A program made the translations under genes and the position numbers. From NCBI GenBank assembly GCA_900552225.1, contig URYX01000115.1, positions 1 to 6,072 of the forward strand: a DNA stretch of 6,072 nucleotides, written 5' to 3'. How positions within the stretch are numbered: the first letter of the stretch is position 1; every line of letters starts with the position of its first letter. This document shows positions 1 through 6,072 of this stretch, piece by piece. Source of the DNA: an uncultured Oscillospiraceae bacterium. Lineage in GTDB: Bacteria; Bacillota; Clostridia; Oscillospirales; Acutalibacteraceae. The notes under the pieces are model-generated. The model was not told the origin of the DNA. It saw nothing but the letters and a program-made list of their open reading frames with translations, and did no database searches.

Positions 1-1121
1 CTTTCGGAGAGACACCGGAGGAGGTGCGGGCGGTCTGGGTGACCTATGCCGAGCTGCAGACGCTGTTCGGCGGGCGCTCGGCCGCACAGGCCGGGGAGGC
101 ACTGGAGGCGCTGCTGGATCGGCTTTCCGCCCTGCACATCAACACCGTCTTTTTTCATGTGCGCGCCAACAGCGATGCCTATTATGCCTCGGACAGCTTT
201 GCGGTGGCCGCATGGGCCGGGCCGCTGCTGCGGGCGGGATGGGATCCGCTGCGCTGCGCCGTGGAGGCGGCGCATGCCCGCGGGATGCAGCTGCACGCGT
301 GGATCAATCCGTTCCGCATCGGGCGGGATGCCGCGGCGGCGGTGTGCGGCGACACCTTTGTCTATAACGGAGCCTATTATTATATTCCCTCCTCCGATAC
401 GGTGCAGCGGCAGATTTTAAACGGAGTGCGCGAGCTGCTCGACGGCTATGCGGTGGACGGTATCCATTTTGACGATTATTTCTATCCGGCCGGCGCGGTG
501 CCCGCAGAGGAGCCGGCGGAGTTTGAAGCGGAGGCGTTTGCCGCCTATCGGGAGGCGGGCGGTACGGCCGCGGTGGGCGACTGGCGGCGGCTGCAGGTGG
601 ACCGCCTGGTGGCGGCCGTCTGTCAGCTGGCGCATCGCAGCGGCCGGGTATTCGGCATCAGCCCCGCTGCCCGGCCGGAATATTGCCGGGAAACGCTCTA
701 TGCGGATGTGGAACGGTGGATGACGGTCGGAGGGTATGTGGATTACCTGTGTCCCCAGCTGTATTTCGGTCTGCAGAACGACAGTATGCCGTTTGAAGCG
801 GTGCTGCGCCGGTTTGCGGCGATGCCCCGGCACGAGAGCGTGCGGCTGTATATCGGGCTTCCCGTGTACAAGGCGGGAATGCGCAGCGACAGCTATGCGG
901 GAGCGGGAGCCGGGGAATGGGCCTCGGGCGGCGATGTGCTGGCGCGGGAGCTGCGGCTGCTGCGGGCAATGCCGCAGGTGGACGGGTTTGCCCTGTATGC
1001 CTCCTCCTATCTGACGGAGGAGACGCATCCGGGAATCGGGGATGCCGCGCGCTATGAGGCCGACGTGGTGCGGAGTGAGCTGCGGGAGCTGGCGGCCGCC
1101 TTGACCGCGCGGGAATCGTGA
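1..1121 (+). CDS. GHL10-family (DUF187) glycoside hydrolase-like wall protein, 5'-truncated by window edge
   Basis: Predicted extracytoplasmic glycosidase of the glycosyl-hydrolase-like family 10 (YngK/DigH type), probably acting on peptidoglycan glycan strands. The frame is open to the left edge (first full codon at base 3), and the domain starts almost at once with RAVWVTYAEL at base 27. The N-terminal anchor and linker seen in the next gene are therefore probably outside the window. Family landmarks in order: NTVFFHVRANSDAYY, HAWINPFRIG (from base 294), the acidic signature GIHFDDYFYP (from base 459, Asp-Asp at 471-476), FGISP, and CPQLYFGLQN (from base 750). The barrel is complete to the C-terminus and ends at TGA 1119-1121. 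More than half of the barrel is identical by eye to the next gene's, so the two are tandem paralogues. Family assignment is confident. The substrate is inferred from DigH, and a different polysaccharide remains possible. Confidence 0.9.
   Translation, partial: FGETPEEVRAVWVTYAELQTLFGGRSAAQAGEALEALLDRLSALHINTVFFHVRANSDAYYASDSFAVAAWAGPLLRAGWDPLRCAVEAAHARGMQLHAWINPFRIGRDAAAAVCGDTFVYNGAYYYIPSSDTVQRQILNGVRELLDGYAVDGIHFDDYFYPAGAVPAEEPAEFEAEAFAAYREAGGTAAVGDWRRLQVDRLVAAVCQLAHRSGRVFGISPAARPEYCRETLYADVERWMTVGGYVDYLCPQLYFGLQNDSMPFEAVLRRFAAMPRHESVRLYIGLPVYKAGMRSDSYAGAGAGEWASGGDVLARELRLLRAMPQVDGFALYASSYLTEETHPGIGDAARYEADVVRSELRELAAALTARES
558..589 (+). repeat. 32-nt perfect direct repeat, copy 1 (within tandem GHL10 paralogues)
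   Basis: These 32 bases are identical to 2151-2182. Both encode GGTAAVGDWRR in frame at the same place in the barrel, just after the Asp-Asp motif. A shorter identical block of 23 bases lies at 258-280 and 1851-1873. The repeat is explained by gene duplication rather than by a mobile element. Confidence 0.85.
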
Positions 1122-1141
1122 GCCGCACGAAGCGGCAGAGG

Positions 1142-1149
1142 AAGGAGAG
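1142..1149 (+). promoter_or_regulatory. Ribosome binding site of the second GHL10 gene
   Basis: AAGGAGAG lies 8 bases before the ATG at 1158, a near-consensus Shine-Dalgarno match at good spacing. It fixes the start: the residues that follow form a short basic cytoplasmic tail leading straight into a membrane helix, as expected for an anchored secreted enzyme. Confidence 0.85.
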
Positions 1150-1157
1150 AACAGGCT

Positions 1158-2708
1158 ATGGCTCGGCATGAGCGTACAGAGAAAGCGCTGCCGCATCGGC
1201 GGCTGGCGGCCCTGATCGGCAGCGCGGCGTGTGCTGCCGTGCTGGCGGCGGCGCTGTGGATAGGGTTCTCCGGCGGCGGAAAGCCGGCCGGAGTATTGCC
1301 GGATACCTCCGTCAGTACGGCAGCGCGAACGGACGGGACAGGCCGTTCGCTGCCGAACGGCTCCTCCGGGGGACAAGCCTCCCGGACGGAAGGGCTGACG
1401 TCCTCTCCGTCCTCGACGGAGTCTGCGGCCCCGACACCGGGGTATACGGATGTTTCCGGGACGGACATCTCCGAAACGGTGACCACGGAGACCGGGGCCG
1501 AGACGGCGCAGCCGCCGCATACCACGGATTCCCCCGCTCCCGCCACCTCCGATTCCGTACCGCCGCCGACCGTCCCGACCACCGGGCCGACGCAGCCTCC
1601 GACGGATGAGCTGAAGGAGCAGCGGGCTGTCTGGGTCTCGTATATCGAGCTGGACAGCTGGCTGCGGGGTACGGCGGACGCCGCGCGGCAGCGCATCGAT
1701 GCGCTGATGGAGGCTTGCGTCAGCTGCGGACTGAACACCGTGCTTTTTCAGGTGCGGCCGAACAGCAACGCCTACTATGCGTCGGACTGCTATCCGGTGG
1801 CCGAGGCGGCCGGACGCATGCTGAAGGCGGGACTGGATCCGCTGCAGTATGCCGTGGAGGCGGCGCATGCCCGGGGACTGGAGCTGCATGCCTGGGTGAA
1901 TCCGTACCGGGTCGGGGGAACGTCCCTGTATGCGGTGGTGGAGGATTATTTTTCCTACGGCGGGCGGGTGTATTACATTCCCTCCTCGCCGGCGGTACAG
2001 CGGCTGATCTTAAGCGGAATCGAGGAGCTGACGGAGCGCTACGCGGTGGACGGCATCCATTTTGACGATTACTTTTATCCCGACGGCAGCGTGCCGGCGG
2101 ACAGCCCGGCCTCCTTTGAGGAGGTGGATTTTGCCGCCTACCGTGCGGCAGGCGGTACGGCCGCGGTGGGCGACTGGCGGCGTGAGCAGGTGACGGCGCT
2201 GCTGCGCGCGGTATACCGCACGGCCCATGCACACGGCGGGGTGTTCGGTGTGAGCCCGGTGGCCTCCTTCGAGACCAACCGGGAGAAAAAATATGCCGAT
2301 GTGGCCGCCTGGATGGCCGCCTCCGATACTGTCGATTATATCTGCCCGCAGATTTATTTCGGACTGCAGAACGGCTCCATGCCGTTTGAACGGGTGCTGG
2401 CGCAGTGGTGTGCCCGCCCCCGCAGCGCTTCGGTGCGGCTGTACATCGGTCTGGGACTGTATAAGGCGGGAATGCCGGAGGATACCTGGGCCGGCAGCGG
2501 AAGGTACGAATGGGCTGCGGGCGGGGATATTCTGGCGCGCGAGCTGCGGGCCCTGCGGCAGCAGGAGGCGGTCAGCGGATTTGCCCTGTACAGCTACGAT
2601 TACCTGAATCCGGAGCGCTTCACGCGGCCGGTTAACGGAGTGCAGCACGATGCCGCCGTGGCGCGGCGGGAGATCGAAAATCTGCGGGAGGAGCTGAAGC
2701 GCTCCTGA
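1158..2708 (+). CDS. Membrane-anchored GHL10-family (DUF187) glycoside hydrolase-like protein
   Basis: Complete 516-residue type II membrane protein predicted to place a GHL10 barrel outside the membrane. Residues 1-15 are basic and cytoplasmic, and 16-37 form one hydrophobic helix. Residues about 42-153 are a Ser/Thr/Pro/Glu-rich spacer, long enough to reach into the wall. The barrel starts at R156 (RAVWVSYIEL). Landmarks are NTVLFQVRPNSNAYY (193-207), HAWVNPYRVG (from H244), GIHFDDYFYP (299-308, acidic pair D303/D304), FGVSP and CPQIYFGLQN (from C396). All family signature blocks are present, so it is probably active. The closest characterised relative by family is E. coli DigH, which cuts peptide-free glycan strands; applying that activity here is inference. 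It lies 36 bp after its paralogue and 51 bp before the amidase gene, a probable operon. Cys25 is not in a proper lipobox, so a transmembrane anchor is preferred to a lipid anchor. Confidence 0.92.
   Translation: MARHERTEKALPHRRLAALIGSAACAAVLAAALWIGFSGGGKPAGVLPDTSVSTAARTDGTGRSLPNGSSGGQASRTEGLTSSPSSTESAAPTPGYTDVSGTDISETVTTETGAETAQPPHTTDSPAPATSDSVPPPTVPTTGPTQPPTDELKEQRAVWVSYIELDSWLRGTADAARQRIDALMEACVSCGLNTVLFQVRPNSNAYYASDCYPVAEAAGRMLKAGLDPLQYAVEAAHARGLELHAWVNPYRVGGTSLYAVVEDYFSYGGRVYYIPSSPAVQRLILSGIEELTERYAVDGIHFDDYFYPDGSVPADSPASFEEVDFAAYRAAGGTAAVGDWRREQVTALLRAVYRTAHAHGGVFGVSPVASFETNREKKYADVAAWMAASDTVDYICPQIYFGLQNGSMPFERVLAQWCARPRSASVRLYIGLGLYKAGMPEDTWAGSGRYEWAAGGDILARELRALRQQEAVSGFALYSYDYLNPERFTRPVNGVQHDAAVARREIENLREELKRS
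2151..2182 (+). repeat. 32-nt perfect direct repeat, copy 2
   Basis: Identical to 558-589 in the preceding paralogue and in the same codon phase. The flanking bases differ (2150 a against 557 g; 2183 t against 590 g), so the match ends sharply on both sides. Confidence 0.85.
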
Positions 2709-2745
2709 GCACCGCGCGGGTACCGGACACGGAGACCTGCAGACA

Positions 2746-2752
2746 GAGAGGA
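2746..2752 (+). promoter_or_regulatory. Ribosome binding site of the amidase gene
   Basis: GAGAGGA ends 7 bases before the ATG at 2760. It supports this start over later in-frame codons and keeps the long cytoplasmic N-terminal tail in the protein. Confidence 0.75.
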
Positions 2753-2759
2753 AACGGTT

Positions 2760-5700
2760 ATGGCAAAGCATGCACGGAATAAACAATCGGGAACGCGCAC
2801 GGGAGGCCAGCCCCCCGTACAGCACATCGCTCCGCAGTCGCCGCTCTCCGGCGGGAATGCGGACGAGCTGTGGGAGCAGCTGAACGCGCTGTATCTGAGC
2901 CGGAACGGAGAGACGGCCCCGGGAGAGGAGCACCGCCCGGAGCAAGCGGAGGCCGATGCGCTCGGCTCCGCCTCCGGAAATAAACCGGAGAACGCCGGAC
3001 AGGCCGTCGGACAGACATCGGACAAGCCGGAGGCTGCGGCTTTGACCGCTCCGGCTGCGCCGCAGCCGGAGCCTTCGGATTTCCCAGTGGCGGCGCTGCG
3101 TCCCGAGGAGCGCGCCGCGCTGCGGACGGAGGAGACGCCGCCGCGCACCCGTCGGCGGAGACCGGCGCTGTGGATCAGTATGGCGGCGGTCGCTGCGGTG
3201 GCGGTTCTGGCAATCTTTTTGGTGTACGGCGGCGGATGGGAGCTGCTGCGGGCGGTATGGGCCCCGTCGGAGTCGGGGACGTCCCGCACGGAGCCGACCA
3301 CCCCGACGACGGAGCCGACCGAGCCGCCGCGTGAGGTGGTGGCGCTGCCGTCGCCTCTGCGCGGCGGTGTGCTGTCGGAGGCGGAGCTGCCGACCGGCAG
3401 TGCGGAGGAGATCCGCACCCTGCTGGAGACGGTGACGGCCTGGAATTTTAACACACTGGTGGTACCGGTGCAGACGGAGCTGCCGTCCTGGACGGATCGG
3501 CTGCTGTCGGCGGCCGGTGCGCGCGGAATCTGCATAATGGCGCTTCTGGAGCCGGAAACGCCGCCCGCGGTGGCCGAACAGGCAGCCGCGCGGGACTTCG
3601 ACGGCTTTTTGGTGCGCGGCACGGCGGAGCTGCGGGAAAGCGATGTGACCCGGCTGCTGTCGGTTCTCAAGGAGGGAGAGCGGGAGCGCCGCGTCGGACT
3701 GTATCTGACGGCGGAGGGCGGAATCCTGCGGGAGCGTGGCTCCTGGGATTTTGTGACGGTGTCTACGGAGCAGACCACCGTGTCGGAGCCTGCCTTTGCG
3801 GAGACGCTGCAGCAATGGAACACCTACTGCACCGTGGCCGGCATGCCGCTCTATACACTGCACACCTCCTCCGCGCTCGCGGGAGATGCGGAGGACTGGA
3901 GCCGGCCGGAGGAGCTGTCGCTGCAGTGGGAGGCCTGCCAGAGAATGCAGAGCTGGCAGGGCGGAATGATGGATTCGCTGACGGCACTGCGGGAGCATGA
4001 GGAGGCGCGGGAGCTGCTGCTGCGGCAGATGTCCGGCAGCACGGGAGACGACGAGACACCGCGCGTGCTGAGCTTTACCTCCCCGGAGCAGACGACGGTG
4101 CATACCGGCGAGGCGATTGTATCGTTCCGGGGCAGCGCCGATCCTGCGTTTCCGCTGTGGCTGAACGGCGAGGAGGTCGAGCTGTCGGCGCACGGGCTGT
4201 TCGGACTGGACTGCACGCTGACGGCCGGCACCAACACGTTTACCTTCTCCCACAAGGGGCGCACGGTGGTGTATACCGTAATCTATGAGATCGAGGTGCT
4301 GCGCAGCGTGGCACCGGAGGCGGATCTGACCCTGGCCGGCGGAACGACGGTGGCGTTTTCGGCCATTGCCTATAAGGACGCCACCGTTTCGGCTTACATC
4401 AACGGAACGGATATTCCGATGACACCGGCTCCGCTCTCCTCCGATCAGGAGGGAACCGAGAATTCGGACTATCAGAATTTTTCGGGGGAATATACATTGC
4501 CCGCCGGGGGGGAGGCGGCGCAGGAGCTGGGGTATCTGACGGTGTTCGCCACCTACGGAACACAGACGGAGGCGCTGCAGGGCGGCATGCTGACCGTCAA
4601 GGCCCGGCCGAAGCCGACGACCACGGAGAAGCCGACCACGACCACCGCGCCGACAACGTCGCCGTCGGAGACCACGCCCGACACGACCCAGCCGACGGAT
4701 CCCACGCCGCCCGATCCCTCCCGTCCCGTGCTGGCGGAGGGGCCGCTCCTGATCATCACGGAGCCGTATGCCGCCGAAACCTTCAACGGAGATACCGTGG
4801 AGGATTATTCCCGCCCGAACAATGCCTACCTGCCCGAAACCACGGTGGATGTGCTGGTCAAGGAATCCTACGATACGGCCTCCGGCAACTATTATTATTT
4901 ACTCGGCTGCGGGCGGCGCGTGTATCAGGAGGAGGCGGCCCTGCTGACCGAGTCGGGACAGCTGACCGCGAACTGCCTGACGGTGCAGGGGGTGGCGGTG
5001 GCCGACGGCTATACGACGCTGACGCTCGGAGCCCTGTGGCACAGCCCCTACAACCTGCGTCTGCTGCCGCAGGATTATCTGTACGACACCCGCCCGTATC
5101 CGGAGTATGACATCACCGGCTGCACGGCGGAATATGTGGAGATCACCTTTGCCTATACCACGGAGACGGTGGGCACCCCCGACGTTTCGGCAAGTCCGCT
5201 GTTTTCCTCCGCCGTCTGGAGCAAGGGGGACGGCAATACCTATACGCTGAGACTGTATCTGACCGGCGTCGGGCAGTTTTACGGCTATTCCGCGTCGTGG
5301 AACGACAAAAACGAGCTGGTGCTGGAGTTCCGCCACCCGACCTATGTCGGGGATAATGATGCATCGCAGCCGCTGGCCGGCATGACCGTTATGGTGGATG
5401 CGGGGCACGGCGGCGTCGATGCCGGGGCTCCGTCTCTGCTGACGGGGCTTTACGAGAAGGAGCTGAACCTCCGCTATGCCCTGACGCTGCGGGACAAGCT
5501 GGAGGCGCTTGGCGCAACGGTGGTGATGGTGCGCACGGAGGATGTACAGGTGAGGGGACGCCAGATCGGCGCCCTGACCCGTGAGACGCGGCCGGATCTG
5601 TTCATCAGTGTGCATATGAACACAGCCGGCTCCGCCTCCGCCAACGGGCCTTCTTTACATTATTATAATGAATATTCCTATGCACCGGCCAAGGCCATTT

Positions 5701-5939
5701 ATGAGCGTATCTATGCCGCCTATACGGAGCGGAAGGAGACGACACGGCGCGGGGCCAATTGGGACCCGTTTTATGTGACGCGCACGAATGACGTTCCCTG
5801 CGTGCTGGCGGAATGCGGGTTCATCAGCAACGTACAGGACATAGAGCTGCTGAACACCGACGATTTCCGCGACAGCTTCTGCGCCGCCATGGCGCAGGGA
5901 GTGGCGGACTACGCCGCCTCCCTGCCGCGCCTCGGATGA
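2760..5939 (+). CDS. Multidomain membrane-anchored N-acetylmuramoyl-L-alanine amidase (Amidase_3) with GHL10-like pseudo-barrel
   Basis: A 1059-residue zinc amidase predicted to cut the MurNAc-L-Ala bond of peptidoglycan outside the membrane. Domains in order: cytoplasmic tail 1-134 (Ala/Glu/Pro-rich, possible helix 34-47, ending RTRRRRP); membrane helix about 136-156; Thr/Pro linker about 165-200; GHL10-like degenerate region about 201-424; Ig-like domain 434-514; second beta domain about 515-616; Thr/Pro linker 617-656; SH3-like/AMIN-like beta region about 657-860; amidase about 872-1054. The amidase has zinc ligands H883 (DAGHGG), E899 (YEKELNL) and H952 (SVHMN), and catalytic E1018 (AECGFISN), all intact. 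The loop between H952 and E1018 is short, without the autoinhibitory helix insertion of AmiC-type enzymes. It is far longer than CwlD-like amidases (about 230 residues). It ends the probable operon behind two GHL10 genes. Amidase identity is near certain; the domain limits in the middle are estimates. Confidence 0.95.
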   Translation: MAKHARNKQSGTRTGGQPPVQHIAPQSPLSGGNADELWEQLNALYLSRNGETAPGEEHRPEQAEADALGSASGNKPENAGQAVGQTSDKPEAAALTAPAAPQPEPSDFPVAALRPEERAALRTEETPPRTRRRRPALWISMAAVAAVAVLAIFLVYGGGWELLRAVWAPSESGTSRTEPTTPTTEPTEPPREVVALPSPLRGGVLSEAELPTGSAEEIRTLLETVTAWNFNTLVVPVQTELPSWTDRLLSAAGARGICIMALLEPETPPAVAEQAAARDFDGFLVRGTAELRESDVTRLLSVLKEGERERRVGLYLTAEGGILRERGSWDFVTVSTEQTTVSEPAFAETLQQWNTYCTVAGMPLYTLHTSSALAGDAEDWSRPEELSLQWEACQRMQSWQGGMMDSLTALREHEEARELLLRQMSGSTGDDETPRVLSFTSPEQTTVHTGEAIVSFRGSADPAFPLWLNGEEVELSAHGLFGLDCTLTAGTNTFTFSHKGRTVVYTVIYEIEVLRSVAPEADLTLAGGTTVAFSAIAYKDATVSAYINGTDIPMTPAPLSSDQEGTENSDYQNFSGEYTLPAGGEAAQELGYLTVFATYGTQTEALQGGMLTVKARPKPTTTEKPTTTTAPTTSPSETTPDTTQPTDPTPPDPSRPVLAEGPLLIITEPYAAETFNGDTVEDYSRPNNAYLPETTVDVLVKESYDTASGNYYYLLGCGRRVYQEEAALLTESGQLTANCLTVQGVAVADGYTTLTLGALWHSPYNLRLLPQDYLYDTRPYPEYDITGCTAEYVEITFAYTTETVGTPDVSASPLFSSAVWSKGDGNTYTLRLYLTGVGQFYGYSASWNDKNELVLEFRHPTYVGDNDASQPLAGMTVMVDAGHGGVDAGAPSLLTGLYEKELNLRYALTLRDKLEALGATVVMVRTEDVQVRGRQIGALTRETRPDLFISVHMNTAGSASANGPSLHYYNEYSYAPAKAIYERIYAAYTERKETTRRGANWDPFYVTRTNDVPCVLAECGFISNVQDIELLNTDDFRDSFCAAMAQGVADYAASLPRLG
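3360..4031 (+). other. Putative degenerate GHL10 barrel domain within the amidase gene
   Basis: Residues 201-424 follow the order of GHL10 blocks in the two upstream genes. RGGVLSEAEL matches RAVWVSYIEL, WNFNTLVVPVQ matches GLNTVLFQVR, ARGICIMALLEP matches ARGLELHAWVNP, and DFDGFLVRG matches AVDGIHFDDYF. Further on, VGLYL matches FGVSP, and AGMPLYTLHTS matches YIGLGLYKAG. The region is about 225 residues against about 350 in the paralogues. It lacks the acidic pair and the aromatic/His signature, so it is probably catalytically dead. The match was made by eye and is an inference. Confidence 0.6.
4611..4727 (+). other. Thr/Pro-rich linker-coding segment
   Basis: Residues 618-656 of the amidase are almost only Thr, Pro, Ser, Glu and Asp, from short imperfect codon repeats (ACG/ACC with CCG). 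The segment divides the membrane-proximal modules from the catalytic half. A related short linker at 3288-3332 contains an exact 12-base repeat (3288-3299 and 3309-3320). Confidence 0.8.
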
Positions 5940-5967
5940 GAATCCAAAAGGGAAATATCGAAAGCAG

Positions 5968-5999
5968 AGTCCGCGGAAAATCGGCATTTTCCGCGGACT
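5968..5999 (+). terminator. Perfect 14-bp hairpin after the amidase gene (possible terminator part)
   Basis: AGTCCGCGGAAAAT (5968-5981) pairs perfectly with ATTTTCCGCGGACT (5986-5999) around a 4-base CGGC loop, starting 28 bases after the stop codon. It sits where an operon terminator is expected. However, no T run follows the right arm, so it is not a textbook intrinsic terminator and may instead stabilise the 3' end of the transcript. Confidence 0.6.
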
Positions 6000-6032
6000 G
6001 AGCGTGTCAAAAACTCTGTTTTTGACACGCTC
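6000..6032 (+). terminator. Second perfect hairpin (15 bp), abutting the first
   Basis: GAGCGTGTCAAAAAC (6000-6014) pairs perfectly with GTTTTTGACACGCTC (6018-6032) around a 3-base TCT loop. It begins on the base after the first hairpin ends. The A and T runs lie inside the stem rather than after it, so it would look alike to transcription from either side. It could be a bidirectional terminator or part of a dispersed palindromic repeat. Confidence 0.55.
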
Positions 6033-6072
6033 GGAGGCTGTCTGAAAGGCTGCAGGGACAAGGAGTGCGCCT
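6033..6072. other. Short non-coding tail at the right edge
   Basis: No start codon with a convincing ribosome binding site or open frame is visible in these 40 bases. AGGCTG occurs twice close together. The stretch may continue the palindromic intergenic element to its left. Confidence 0.4.

Noticed and set aside
24..1121. GTG at 24 as the true start of the first gene
   Set aside because: The frame is open to the window edge, the GGAGGAG next to it touches the GTG with no spacing, and the barrel would begin without any export signal. The GTG is better read as an internal Val codon.
1218..1236. Lipoprotein signal at Cys25 of the second GHL10 protein
   Set aside because: The residues before the Cys (GSAAC) lack the usual Leu at position -3, and the hydrophobic helix runs well past the Cys, which fits a transmembrane anchor.
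417..1889. 490-residue open frame on the - strand
   Set aside because: It mirrors the two GHL10 genes, is low-complexity Arg/Gly-rich in part and shows no recognisable motif. It is a shadow of the coding strand.
3288..3332. Short direct repeats as a mobile element or CRISPR trace
   Set aside because: The repeats are in-frame Thr/Pro/Glu linker codons and need no other explanation.
2010..4253. 747-residue open frame on the - strand
   Set aside because: It is antisense to two genes with clear family motifs and is rich in Arg, Pro, Gln and Leu, as expected from the reverse of GC-rich codons. No domain or ribosome binding site was recognised.
4899..5615. 238-residue open frame on the - strand
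   Set aside because: It lies opposite the beta region and amidase active-site coding sequence and has no motif of its own.

Overview
The window is a GC-rich (well over half G+C by eye), densely coding stretch with all genes on the + strand. The organism is most likely a GC-rich member of the Clostridia (Oscillospirales or a similar gut Firmicute). This is inferred from strong purine-rich ribosome binding sites, type II membrane-anchored wall enzymes with Thr/Pro linkers, and the GHL10 and Amidase_3 family types. It is not proven by any marker gene.

Layout: (1) bases 1-1121 hold the 3' part of a gene for a glycosyl-hydrolase-like family 10 protein (GHL10/DUF187, the YngK/DigH family); its 5' end lies outside the window. 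(2) 1158-2708 is a complete paralogue: a short cytoplasmic N-terminus, one transmembrane anchor, a Ser/Thr/Pro linker of about 110 residues and a GHL10 barrel. (3) 2760-5939 is a 1059-residue multidomain N-acetylmuramoyl-L-alanine amidase: a cytoplasmic tail of about 134 residues, a transmembrane helix, a linker, a region that reads as a shrunken GHL10 barrel without the active-site signature, two Ig-like domains, a Thr/Pro linker, an SH3-like/AMIN-like beta region and a C-terminal zinc amidase with all metal and catalytic residues present. (4) 5940-6072 is non-coding and dominated by two perfect inverted repeats that abut exactly.

The gaps between genes are 36 and 51 bp, each with a good ribosome binding site. 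No promoter or terminator was recognised between them, so the three genes are probably one transcript whose promoter lies to the left of the window. The set makes sense as a cell-wall remodelling unit. Amidases strip stem peptides from peptidoglycan and leave denuded glycan strands, and the E. coli GHL10 enzyme DigH cleaves denuded glycans. The most interesting feature is the apparent decayed GHL10 barrel inside the amidase, which would make all three genes descendants of one GHL10 ancestor and the third a pseudo-glycosidase/amidase fusion. No phage, transposon, CRISPR, tRNA or rRNA was seen.
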